Shown one piece after another: positions 15,538-22,788 of a DNA stretch of 30,731 nucleotides (positions within the stretch are counted from its first letter, which is position 1; each line of letters starts with the position of its first letter). The DNA is from a virus. The translations under genes and the position numbers were made by a program. The stretch covers positions 1 through 30,731 of the IMG/VR virus record IMGVR_UViG_3300046504_000166, one strand, 5' to 3'. The notes beneath the pieces are model-generated. The model saw only the letters and a program-made list of their open reading frames with translations, was not told the DNA's origin and ran no database searches.

Positions 15538-15741
15538 ATGAAGGGTACAACTGGAATCAAAAGTAGAAGGGATCGTGCTAAAAAACAATTGGAAGCACAA
15601 CTCTTACGTGGCACTAAGCCAGAAAAAATCAACGGCAGAACAACTGCAAACATAATACCGTTAACTCCTGCGGATATCACACGCATCAACAAAGAAATTG
15701 ATGCATTAAATAACACGAAAAAGAAAACGATTATGGTATAA
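15538..15741 (+). CDS. Small basic unknown protein, 67 residues
   Basis: Unrecognised 67-residue basic protein: an Arg/Lys-rich N-terminal half (GIKSRRDRAKKQLEAQLLRG) followed by NIIPLTPADITRINKEIDAL and a Lys-rich end. Its stop codon overlaps the thymidylate synthase start by one base (TAATG), so the two are probably translationally coupled. The charge would suit nucleic acid contact, but nothing proves it. Confidence 0.7.
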   Translation: MKGTTGIKSRRDRAKKQLEAQLLRGTKPEKINGRTTANIIPLTPADITRINKEIDALNNTKKKTIMV

Positions 15742-16847
15742 TGCATCAATATTTAAACTTATTAGAAAACATCATAGATAATGGTGTAGAAAAAGAAAGT
15801 GGTAGGGCAAATATGCCTAATACTATTGGTATATCTCACGGTGAGATAGAAATGAATTTATTGGAAGGTTTTCCACTTCTCACAACCAAAAAGATGTATT
15901 GGAAAGGTATTGTGCATGAACTTCTTTGGTTTCTCCGGGGAGATACGAACATAAAATATCTCGTTGATAACAACGTAAATATCTGGAATGATGATGCTTA
16001 TCGTTGGTATTTAAAATTTCGTGATGCAAATCCACCGATAATGAAAGACGGAAAAGAAATCAATAATTTAAATACTATTGAATATTTCACAGAAGTAATA
16101 AAAACCGGAATTGGTATTGCTCATTTGGATGTTAGGGGTCAAGATTGGTTTCCGGGTTACAAACTTGGCGACTTGGGTAAAGTTTATGGTTATCAATGGC
16201 GCAATCAGAACGGTGTTGACCAAATAAAAGAAGTCCTTGATGGCTTGAAGTCAAACCCTTACAGTCGTTATCATATAATTGATGCTTGGAACAAAGCAGA
16301 CTTTAAGGATATGGCATTACCACCATGTCACTTGCTTTATCAATTCATTGTAAGACCATTATCGCAATACGAAAGAGTTACATGGATTATGATTCAAGAG
16401 GGTGTTGATGAAACAAATCCAAATAGTAGTCTTTATGGATATAATATTAATAAACCATTGGATTTTGATAATCATCCAACATTAACCGTTCCAAAATTCT
16501 ATCTGGACTTAAATATGTACCAACGTAGTTGCGATACTTTCTTGGGCGTACCATTTAATATTGCCAGTATGTCATTATTATTGATGTTATTTGCCGAAGT
16601 ATCTGATATGATTCCCGGCATGGCTACATGGATTGGCGGTGATACACATTTATATGTTGATCATATACCAATGGTAATGGAACAACTTGGTAGAGCACCA
16701 TATGATTTGCCTAAGATGTTAATTAAGAAAGATTTAAATAGTCTTGAAGATATTTTAGCATTAACAATTGATGATTTTGAATTAGTTGATTACAAATGCT
16801 ACGATGCAATTAAAGCAGAATTATTTACAGGACTTAAAAAGAAATGA
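15741..16847 (+). CDS. thyA: Thymidylate synthase family enzyme, enlarged and divergent
   Basis: A 368-residue ThyA-family enzyme; the family methylates dUMP to dTMP using methylenetetrahydrofolate. Visible are Arg22, HELLWFLRGDTN (59-70), Trp82, VYGYQWR, the nucleophile Cys196 in ALPPCH, YQRSCD with Arg262, and FNIAS with Asn273, the residue that selects dUMP over dCMP. Oddities: a second phosphate Arg (SRR in E. coli) is Tyr177; the second Trp of the IWxxW segment is Asp; the usual NH after HLYS is DH at 307-308. The C terminus, IKAELFTGLKKK, extends beyond the usual end residue. An insert of about 50 residues follows Cys196 (E. coli ThyA 264). A dUMP-hydroxymethylase is the main alternative. 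It is fed by the dUTPase upstream. Confidence 0.9.
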   Translation: MHQYLNLLENIIDNGVEKESGRANMPNTIGISHGEIEMNLLEGFPLLTTKKMYWKGIVHELLWFLRGDTNIKYLVDNNVNIWNDDAYRWYLKFRDANPPIMKDGKEINNLNTIEYFTEVIKTGIGIAHLDVRGQDWFPGYKLGDLGKVYGYQWRNQNGVDQIKEVLDGLKSNPYSRYHIIDAWNKADFKDMALPPCHLLYQFIVRPLSQYERVTWIMIQEGVDETNPNSSLYGYNINKPLDFDNHPTLTVPKFYLDLNMYQRSCDTFLGVPFNIASMSLLLMLFAEVSDMIPGMATWIGGDTHLYVDHIPMVMEQLGRAPYDLPKMLIKKDLNSLEDILALTIDDFELVDYKCYDAIKAELFTGLKKK

Positions 16848-16848
16848 T

Positions 16849-17208
16849 ATGGAATCTGAAGCAAGTAAATATCTTACAAAGAACTATAGTGATTATTTTA
16901 TTGACTATTGTAATAGTATTAAAAACAAAAATATGGATGACAGATTGAAAAATGTCGATTTAATTGCAGAATTAGACGGCACATTTCGTGATGTTGCAAA
17001 ACAATTAGTTGAAGACGAGAAACGTTGGGGTGACACGTGGAAAGAAAGAGGCAAAATTTGGAATGGTATGTCACAAGAAGAACGTTTTATGGCTAAAATG
17101 CAAGAATATTATGCAGATTATCATGAAAACGGCACATCGTTTCCTTGGCTAAAAGTAATTGGCGAAGCACACATTGCGTTAGTTAGAGAAAAAAATTATA
17201 GTAGTTGA
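16849..17208 (+). CDS. Unknown protein, 119 residues
   Basis: Unrecognised. ATG at 16849, one base after the synthase stop, gives 119 residues. The N-terminal half is polar and helical. The second half carries EDEKRWGDTWKERGKIWNG, SQEERFMAKMQEYYADYHEN and FPWLKVIGEAHIALVREKNY, a block with conserved-looking Trp and Asp/Glu residues that I have seen in small phage proteins of unknown role. The next gene begins at the base after its stop, so this belongs to the same operon. Confidence 0.78.
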   Translation: MESEASKYLTKNYSDYFIDYCNSIKNKNMDDRLKNVDLIAELDGTFRDVAKQLVEDEKRWGDTWKERGKIWNGMSQEERFMAKMQEYYADYHENGTSFPWLKVIGEAHIALVREKNYSS

Positions 17209-17454
17209 ATGATTATACTATACATAGCAATAGCATTATTGGCTGCAATAATCCTATTTCTTTCTTTGACATTGTATCTTCTTTTAAAGAAAGGTGCATT
17301 TATATCAGATAAAGAAAAGGAATTTATTGTATTTGTTATTGATATTTTCATTCAATATGGCGATGATCTTGGCATTCAGTCAAAAGAAGAGCATGAGAAA
17401 ATTACTGCAGAATTAAATAAGATCAAAGATAAATATTTTAAAAAAAATGAATGA
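17209..17454 (+). CDS. Small inner-membrane protein, 81 residues
   Basis: An 81-residue protein with one N-terminal membrane helix (residues 2-27, IILYIAIALLAAIILFLSLT and following) and a charged cytoplasmic or periplasmic tail (KEEHEKITAELNKIKDKYFK) likely to be helical. No lysis-specific motif. Its ATG follows the previous stop directly, and it overlaps the next gene by 8 bp. Function unknown; an early membrane protein that alters the host envelope is one possibility. Confidence 0.78.
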   Translation: MIILYIAIALLAAIILFLSLTLYLLLKKGAFISDKEKEFIVFVIDIFIQYGDDLGIQSKEEHEKITAELNKIKDKYFKKNE

Positions 17455-18118
17455 TAATAGTGAGCCTAAGAAGGAATATGATAAAATGACCGAGAACTAT
17501 CAAAATGTTCAACATACTGAATTTTTGATGGTACATACTTTGAATTTAACCAGACCATATGCTTGGATTTGTGCGGGTTTAGTATTTGAAATAAGAGCAA
17601 GTCATCAATATGGAAAATACGATGCAATGCTTTGTTGGATTAAAGAAAATAGAGAAAAAAGAATCATAGTAAAAATCGAATTGGAATTTGGAAAAAATCA
17701 AAAAAATTGGGATACTGATATATCAAGAGAAGAATGGCGAAGAGGTATTTCACTCTTAAAACGTAAAGATTATGATGTTAGTCAACTTTTCATAAAAATG
17801 TCACCCACTTATAATAGTATTATATTGGTTAATACAACAGATAATTTCGTTCAAAATAATACTATAAGTGATACAACACCACATAATATGGGATTTGTTA
17901 CACATAAAGATTGCTATGTGTTTCCTTGGGAAACTGTGGACAAAAATCTTTTTATTATTGCAGGTGGAAGTATCTATCAGGATGGTAACATATTCCTTGT
18001 TCAAAAAGGAATATCAACTCTCGTTGAAGAACGAAAGAAAATGTACGAATTTATTAATCATAAATATTTTCTTTCAAATACTCTTAAAAACCTGATTAAA
18101 TCTTACGAACAGGAATAA
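17447..18118 (+). CDS. Unknown protein, last gene of the early operon, 223 residues
   Basis: Unrecognised 223-residue protein. After a polar start it has HTLNLTRPYAWICAGLVFEI, then YDAMLCWIKENREKRIIVKI and ELEFGKNQKNWDTDISREEW. The spacing Asp, then IxxELEFG on a predicted strand, loosely resembles the D...ExK/ExE core of restriction-type nuclease folds, but no full motif is present and I do not claim it. The C-terminal 80 residues include CYVFPWETVDKNLFIIAGG. It overlaps the membrane protein gene by 8 bp and ends just before a bidirectional terminator, so it closes the operon that began at 13106. Confidence 0.78.
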   Translation: MNDNSEPKKEYDKMTENYQNVQHTEFLMVHTLNLTRPYAWICAGLVFEIRASHQYGKYDAMLCWIKENREKRIIVKIELEFGKNQKNWDTDISREEWRRGISLLKRKDYDVSQLFIKMSPTYNSIILVNTTDNFVQNNTISDTTPHNMGFVTHKDCYVFPWETVDKNLFIIAGGSIYQDGNIFLVQKGISTLVEERKKMYEFINHKYFLSNTLKNLIKSYEQE

Positions 18119-18123
18119 AAAAG

Positions 18124-18149
18124 AAAGAGGAAGTCTTTGCTTCCTCTTT
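18124..18149. terminator. Bidirectional terminator after the early operon
   Basis: A perfect 10-bp stem, AAAGAGGAAG (18124-18133) and CTTCCTCTTT (18140-18149), with a 6-nt loop. T-rich on the plus side and A-rich before it, it serves the convergent early operon and the small late gene at 18172. Confidence 0.88.
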
Positions 18150-18171
18150 TAGTTTTTAGAGCATTAGTACC

Positions 18172-18324
18172 TTAGTAAGGGAACTGCAACTGACCTGAAC
18201 CTTCATCCAATAATGCAAGTTGTGTTGCAACTTCAAGATCGGTAGGAGTAAGTTGTACGCCTGCTTCTACTACATCAGGACCTATTCTTGCCCATAGTCT
18301 GTAATTGTCTTGTGTTAAAATCAT
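18172..18324 (-). CDS. Small late protein, 50 residues
   Basis: A short gene of 51 codons, on the minus strand, with ATG at 18324 and TAA at 18172. The protein starts MILTQDNYRLWARIGPDVVE and ends with the motif GQLQFPY. The middle, TPTDLEVATQLALLDE, would form a helix. It has a full late box 33 bases upstream and a terminator behind it, which together with the regular codon pattern makes it a real gene in spite of its size. It does not match a family I know. Its place beside the neck genes, and its separate late control, suggest a small virion or assembly component. Confidence 0.8.
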   Translation of the reverse strand: MILTQDNYRLWARIGPDVVEAGVQLTPTDLEVATQLALLDEGSGQLQFPY

Positions 18325-18356
18325 TTTCGTTTAGTTTTAAAATAATATTATTTATA

Positions 18357-18366
18357 TATAAATACT
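18357..18366 (-). promoter_or_regulatory. Late box upstream of the 50-residue late gene
   Basis: Minus-strand AGTATTTATA, 32 bases before the ATG at 18324. It lies in the 70-base gap behind the neck cluster. Confidence 0.7.
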
Positions 18367-18394
18367 GAATTTTTGATAGAAGTTCAAAATTTCT

Positions 18395-18952
18395 TTATTT
18401 AAAATCACCTTTTGTTTCATTTAAAAATGGAACAACGTCTTCCTTAACAGGTACACCTGTCACCAATTTCCAATAAGTTTTAAAACCACCAATAGTCTTT
18501 TTTGTTTCATCAGTAACATTATTGGCACTTGAAACTTCGTAAAATCTTCGTTTTTCACCACTCATGTTATATTCTATAAAATCACCACGATTAACTTCAA
18601 CTTGTTTTTCTTCTAATTCTTTAAGATATACACCAAAACGAATGCTTCCAGTATCATCCCTGACAATACCACCGGGATTTGGACCATAAAATTCCTGTTT
18701 GCCATCCTCAACATCAACCATAACACTCAATTTGACAGGCGGTAAGAATTTTTTATCTTTTGTTTTTGCCTGACCATATAATTTATGAACTTCTGTCTGA
18801 TTGATATTTATTCTATGAATAATAACAGTCTGAACATTATCAGTTTGCAAATAATTTCTACCATACATGATGTCCAGATCAAAAGAATTTTGAGTCATAA
18901 ACAATCCATATCTTTGATCCTGAATGTCTTCTATTTGTTTTTTCTTTTTCAT
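18395..18952 (-). CDS. Possible neck protein, gp14-like by position
   Basis: A 185-residue protein, the third of a late cluster. Blocks: FMTQNSFDLDIMYGRNYLQT, TEVHKLYGQAKTKDKKFLPP, then RGDFIEYNMSGEKRRFYEVS and KTIGGFKTYWKLVTGVPV. The 'GDFIEY..FYEV' stretch looks like the small beta-barrel of head-tail connector and neck proteins. T4 genes 13 and 14 are adjacent, and the gene two places upstream here looks like gp13, so gp14 is the obvious candidate, but the sequence support is weak. It starts in a TAATG overlap with the preceding gene, so it is translated with it. An alternative is another connector or completion protein. Confidence 0.75.
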   Translation of the reverse strand: MKKKKQIEDIQDQRYGLFMTQNSFDLDIMYGRNYLQTDNVQTVIIHRININQTEVHKLYGQAKTKDKKFLPPVKLSVMVDVEDGKQEFYGPNPGGIVRDDTGSIRFGVYLKELEEKQVEVNRGDFIEYNMSGEKRRFYEVSSANNVTDETKKTIGGFKTYWKLVTGVPVKEDVVPFLNETKGDFK

Positions 18953-19359
18953 TACTTCTTTAAATTTAATCGTCTAACAATATAACCATGCACTTGGCTT
19001 CCAACCATTGGATTAAAAACATCTAAATTGGTTTTAGTCAACAAATTATCAATATTAGTACCACCAAACTTTTCTTTCAATTTATCAATATAAAAATCAA
19101 ACTCAAATCTTGGTATTTTTGTACCCATTTGATCTTGTGGTGGTTCAATTTGAAAATCAACACGATTTTTAAGTCCAAGTTTTTCCAATTCGTTTTCAAT
19201 CACATGTATTTCTTTTGCTTCTTCAGTAGTATATTGATTTTGTTCCTTTCTGGCATTTTTCATTTGATTTATTTCACGAAAATGATCAGAAGATGTTTTA
19301 AAATCCGGATTTACTACTTCCATCATTTCAAAAAGTCGTTGTTTACCATATTTTGTCAT
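18952..19359 (-). CDS. Unknown neck-cluster protein, 135 residues
   Basis: Unrecognised. ATG at 19359 sits one base past the stop of the gp13-like gene; a longer in-frame start at 19434 would overlap that gene by 74 bases and is rejected. The N terminus, MTKYGKQRLFEMMEVVNPDF, is followed by a charged helical stretch and FYIDKLKEKFGGTN, and it ends VHGYIVRRLNLKK. Tight packing between two neck-type genes suggests a joint role in joining head and tail. Overlap with the next gene is one base (TAATG). Confidence 0.75.
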   Translation of the reverse strand: MTKYGKQRLFEMMEVVNPDFKTSSDHFREINQMKNARKEQNQYTTEEAKEIHVIENELEKLGLKNRVDFQIEPPQDQMGTKIPRFEFDFYIDKLKEKFGGTNIDNLLTKTNLDVFNPMVGSQVHGYIVRRLNLKK

Positions 19360-19360
19360 A

Positions 19361-20479
19361 TTAAATTGATATGATTGGGAACTGTGGTGGTTGATATCCA
19401 CGTTCTTTATTAACGTTTTCAGCAATATCTGCACGAATCTTCGTCTGATTTTCCTGAGTCAAATATGCCAATTGATCCATAAGTACTTTTATAGTATCGT
19501 CTTTTAATTTCTGACCTTCATCAAGCAAATGCCTGTAGTCCATAGTCAATTGTTTATCTGTAACACCAAGTTCACCAGTATAAAAGCCACGGACTCCACC
19601 AATAACTATTTTAACCTTTGCAATTAATAAATCACGGATTTGCTGATGTGCAACGTCATTCATTTTACTCCATTCCAATATTGTTGTTGGTGGATCAGAT
19701 GGTAATTTTATAATATCATTATTTTCTTCCAAACACTTATCTCTACTTTCATTAGTTGTATCGTAATACCAATACCAAACTTTTCTTCCGGCATAATGTG
19801 TGCCCCACTGTCCTGCAATTTCATAACGACCACCAGGAACTGGATATAAATGCAATATTTTTTCACCACTTGCCAAACCAGTAATACGATATGTTAAAAT
19901 TGATTGTAATACTCTTTGTTTCATCCTACGATCTTGTGCAGCAAGCAATGTTGAAAACGTTGGCTGTACATACATTGCAGGTCTGCCCAAATATGACCAA
20001 CCGACCATTCCCGGACTCCATGCATTAAGAGCAAATGGATCAACAAGACCACCATCAATTTCAGGTGGAGTTTCCCATAGAACTTCATTAATTTCTCTGC
20101 CTGCAGGTATAAGATAATGCTGTGTATGTGCAGATGTTACGATATAATCACGTTTTAATTCCCATCCTGTAGCAGCAGGAGCATTAGTGCCCTGTCCAAC
20201 TTGTCTTGAATAAGCATAGGTAAATGACTCCATATAATGATTCGATTTATTGGTAAAAGCACTTAGAAAGTCACCCGTTTCAGTGTCCATGCCTTCTAAG
20301 TAAATCCATTGCTGTTGAATCAACCAACTGTTTACCAATGAAGAGTAGTCTTCGACAACCATTTCAAGATAAGAATCTAACATTTCATCAAGAATTTCGA
20401 AGGGTCTTAAAGGAAATCCCAATTCATGTTTTACATGAAGGAATAATTTATTTTTATCAACTGTTGTTATTAATGCCAT
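19361..20479 (-). CDS. Probable neck (head completion) protein, gp13-like
   Basis: A 372-residue protein. The first part (KHELGFPLRPFEILDEMLDS) and the long middle rich in Trp and Tyr form the body. The C-terminal 110 residues read NDVAHQQIRDLLIAKVKIVI, then RGFYTGELGVTDKQLTMDYR and LLDEGQKLKDDTIKVLMDQL. This helix, glycine turn and 'LLDEG' helix arrangement is what T4 gp13-type neck and portal-adaptor proteins show. T4 gp13 is 309 residues, so this one is somewhat longer. A late box lies 27 bases upstream, and it heads a three-gene unit. The identification is by pattern and context, not by an unmistakable motif. Confidence 0.7.
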   Translation of the reverse strand: MALITTVDKNKLFLHVKHELGFPLRPFEILDEMLDSYLEMVVEDYSSLVNSWLIQQQWIYLEGMDTETGDFLSAFTNKSNHYMESFTYAYSRQVGQGTNAPAATGWELKRDYIVTSAHTQHYLIPAGREINEVLWETPPEIDGGLVDPFALNAWSPGMVGWSYLGRPAMYVQPTFSTLLAAQDRRMKQRVLQSILTYRITGLASGEKILHLYPVPGGRYEIAGQWGTHYAGRKVWYWYYDTTNESRDKCLEENNDIIKLPSDPPTTILEWSKMNDVAHQQIRDLLIAKVKIVIGGVRGFYTGELGVTDKQLTMDYRHLLDEGQKLKDDTIKVLMDQLAYLTQENQTKIRADIAENVNKERGYQPPQFPIISI

Positions 20480-20494
20480 AATTACTTATATTTG
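20464..20494 (+). promoter_or_regulatory. Host-type promoter of the helicase operon
   Basis: TTG at 20464-20466, a 20-nt spacer, then TATATTTG at 20487-20494. The same octamer occurs at 13079 before the other early operon. The first gene starts at 20530, giving a leader near 30 bases. It overlaps the start region of the divergent gp13-like gene. Confidence 0.65.
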
Positions 20495-20505
20495 CGTTTG
20501 TTTAT

Positions 20506-20515
20506 CATAAATACT
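20506..20515 (-). promoter_or_regulatory. Late box upstream of the neck cluster
   Basis: Minus-strand AGTATTTATG, 26 bases before the ATG at 20479. It lies just downstream of the rightward host-type promoter, so the two units overlap back to back. Confidence 0.7.
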
Positions 20516-20529
20516 TTAATACTCTTAAT

Positions 20530-21018
20530 ATGTTGGAAATCGAATATGAAATTAAACTAAATGAACGGGGAAGACCTTGCATTGACTTACCACCTGATTA
20601 TGCGCATAATCCTGAAGATAAATTTTTTTCACTTGAAATAGCAAGATATTACCTACAATCCGTGTATAATCGCATGGGTGATAAATATGATCAGCATACA
20701 AAAGAAATGATGGATATCAGTATTCGTTTAATGGGTCAAATTGGTGATGAAATGGCTGAACTCATATATAATGACATGAAAACTATGGGTGATGTCGCAG
20801 TGACTCTTGGTGGCAAGCATCACATACAGGTGAATTCAATTGAAGAACGTGATGCAATACCTGAAGTCGGATTTCTTTATAATAGAAAGATTTTCAACAG
20901 ACAAGAAGGTTTAAAGGTTCTTGTATTAGATGAAAACGGTAATGAATTTTCACAATACACATCGATTTATGTATTAAAAGATGGTGTAACGAATGATAAT
21001 TGGGTAAAAATAGGATGA
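20530..21018 (+). CDS. Unknown protein, 162 residues
   Basis: Unrecognised 162-residue protein, first gene of the helicase operon. The N terminus (KLNERGRPCIDLPPDYAHNP) looks conserved in style, followed by helices (FFSLEIARYYLQSVYNRMGD, DIGQIGDEMAELI-type) and a small C-terminal beta part with LDENGNEFSQYTSIYVLKDG. No enzyme motif. Its stop codon overlaps the helicase start (ATGA), indicating coupled translation; a replication or recombination accessory role is possible. Confidence 0.8.
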   Translation: MLEIEYEIKLNERGRPCIDLPPDYAHNPEDKFFSLEIARYYLQSVYNRMGDKYDQHTKEMMDISIRLMGQIGDEMAELIYNDMKTMGDVAVTLGGKHHIQVNSIEERDAIPEVGFLYNRKIFNRQEGLKVLVLDENGNEFSQYTSIYVLKDGVTNDNWVKIG

Positions 21019-22502
21019 GTTTCAGACCAACACCAGAACAAGAAAGAATATTTTTGTTCATAAAAAAACGTCCTGAGAATGTGTTAATTAAGGCATACGC
21101 AGGCACGGGCAAGACTTCAACGGTTGTTGAGGCAGTAAAACTATTGCCAAAAGATAAAAATATTATGTTTTTGGCATTTAATAAACATATTCAGGAAGAA
21201 CTTAAAACTAAACTTCCGGATTATGTTAGATGTTATACCACATATGGTCTTGGCACTTCAGCAATTAAAAGAAAATATGGTGATAAAATTCAATTTGATG
21301 AATTTAAAGCAGATAAAATTATTCTAAAGAAGTCTAAGACTTGGGATTTGCATGATGAATTCAAAAGTCAGGAGAAAATTGATTTTTATTTGAACTCAAT
21401 AAAAAAACTCTGCAATCTTTGTCGATTGACATTAACCGTCAAAGCAGAATTTATTCCATATATTGCTAATCGTTATGAAATCACCAATCTCGGCAAACCA
21501 AATGATATTAAAAGAGTACTAAAGGTTTTAGATGAAATGTCTACTGATAGAGAAACATATGACTTTACTGATATGATATACTTGCCTGCAATTGATAATG
21601 GCATTTGGATGTTTCCACAGGACTATGTTTTTGTTGATGAAGTACAGGATTTAAATCGTTGTCAGATAAAAATAATCGAAAAGGTCCTGAAAAGAGATAA
21701 AAAGACAGGCAAGGTCTTGGGCAGACTGATTACCGTTGGTGATTTTTTCCAAGGCATCTATGGATTTAATGCTGCAGACGAAAAATCCTTTGAATGGTTT
21801 GAAAAATTTCCAAATACTAAAGTATTGCCACTTTCAGTATCATTCAGATGTGCTAAAAATGTTATTATTGAAGCACAAAAAATCGTACCGGACATCAAAG
21901 CATTAGATGACGCACCTGATGGTATAGTAAGGGATGGCGATGTTTTAAGTGAAGCACAAAGTGGTGACTTTGTTATATGCCGGACCACAATGCCTTTGGT
22001 CAAATTATTCTTTCAATTTTTGATCCAACACAAAAAAGCAATTGTTAAAGGTTCAGATATTGGTATCCATTTGATAGAATTAATCGGCAAAATCAAAAAC
22101 ATCGAAGAATTGACAGAGTTTTGGGAACAAGAACTACAGAACTTTACAATCGATTTGAGATCAAAAGGTGTATTAAATCCTAATGAACATAGTGGATATG
22201 TCGCATTGGCAGATAAAGTTGCAACACTTATATTTCTTTCCAAACTTTCAAATGATATTGAAGACCTCAAACTTAAAATCAGAACAATTTTTACTGATGA
22301 AATTGTAGGTATTTGTCTGAGCACTGTACATAAAATCAAAGGTTTGGAAGCAAACCGAGTATTTATAGTACGTCCTGATCTACTTCCAATGAAAACAGTT
22401 AAAAGTGGTTGGCAATGGCTTCAGGAAAAAAACTTGGAATACGTGGCAATTACAAGAACTAAAACAGAATTAATTTATGACCGTAAATGGTCAGATGAAT
22501 AA
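21015..22502 (+). CDS. SF1 UvrD/Rep-type DNA helicase
   Basis: A 495-residue ATP-driven superfamily 1A helicase. Walker A AGTGKT lies at 29-34, motif Ia FLAFNKHIQEEL at 52-63, Walker B DEVQD at 208-212, motif III GDFFQGIYGF at 242-251, motif IV SFRCAKN at 276-282, motif V STVHKIKGLEAN at 436-447 and motif VI EYVAITRTK at 475-483. All catalytic residues are intact. It is shorter than UvrD (about 720), lacking most of the 1B/2B insertions, so a compact phage replication or recombination helicase is likely, filling a Dda-type role. I chose ATG at 21015, in a 4-base ATGA overlap with the previous gene, over an upstream in-frame TTG. Confidence 0.95.
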   Translation: MSFRPTPEQERIFLFIKKRPENVLIKAYAGTGKTSTVVEAVKLLPKDKNIMFLAFNKHIQEELKTKLPDYVRCYTTYGLGTSAIKRKYGDKIQFDEFKADKIILKKSKTWDLHDEFKSQEKIDFYLNSIKKLCNLCRLTLTVKAEFIPYIANRYEITNLGKPNDIKRVLKVLDEMSTDRETYDFTDMIYLPAIDNGIWMFPQDYVFVDEVQDLNRCQIKIIEKVLKRDKKTGKVLGRLITVGDFFQGIYGFNAADEKSFEWFEKFPNTKVLPLSVSFRCAKNVIIEAQKIVPDIKALDDAPDGIVRDGDVLSEAQSGDFVICRTTMPLVKLFFQFLIQHKKAIVKGSDIGIHLIELIGKIKNIEELTEFWEQELQNFTIDLRSKGVLNPNEHSGYVALADKVATLIFLSKLSNDIEDLKLKIRTIFTDEIVGICLSTVHKIKGLEANRVFIVRPDLLPMKTVKSGWQWLQEKNLEYVAITRTKTELIYDRKWSDE

Positions 22503-22525
22503 TAATTACATTTAAAATTAAAATT

Positions 22526-22786
22526 ATGGCAGACGAAAAAAAATTCACAGCAAAGGATTTCATTAATGAATCCAATTTGGAGTTCAAAGATTTATCTGAT
22601 GAACAGTACAGAGTGTACGAGTTTCCGGATATGTCAGTAAGAATTGACGAACCACTGAAACTTAATGTTTCAGCAAGTGGTGGTCATAGAGTTTTCGACT
22701 CAAAAGGACAATCAAACTATATTCCTGCAGGATGGAGAAGATTGTATTGGGTTGTAAAAGAAAACAAAACACATTTTGCATTTTAA
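22526..22786 (+). CDS. Small unknown protein, 86 residues
   Basis: Unrecognised 86-residue protein: an acidic helical start (AKDFINESNLEFKDLSDEQY), then a beta-rich half with PDMSVRIDEPLKLNVSASGG and a Trp-rich end (AGWRRLYWVVKENKTHFAF). The next gene starts two bases after its stop. It belongs to the helicase operon and looks like a widespread small phage protein, without known role. Confidence 0.8.
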   Translation: MADEKKFTAKDFINESNLEFKDLSDEQYRVYEFPDMSVRIDEPLKLNVSASGGHRVFDSKGQSNYIPAGWRRLYWVVKENKTHFAF

Positions 22787-22788
22787 TT

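Noticed and set aside
17447-18118. PD-(D/E)XK nuclease call for the 223-residue protein
   Set aside because: The D...ELEFG spacing is suggestive, but the Lys and flanking helices of the fold cannot be identified.
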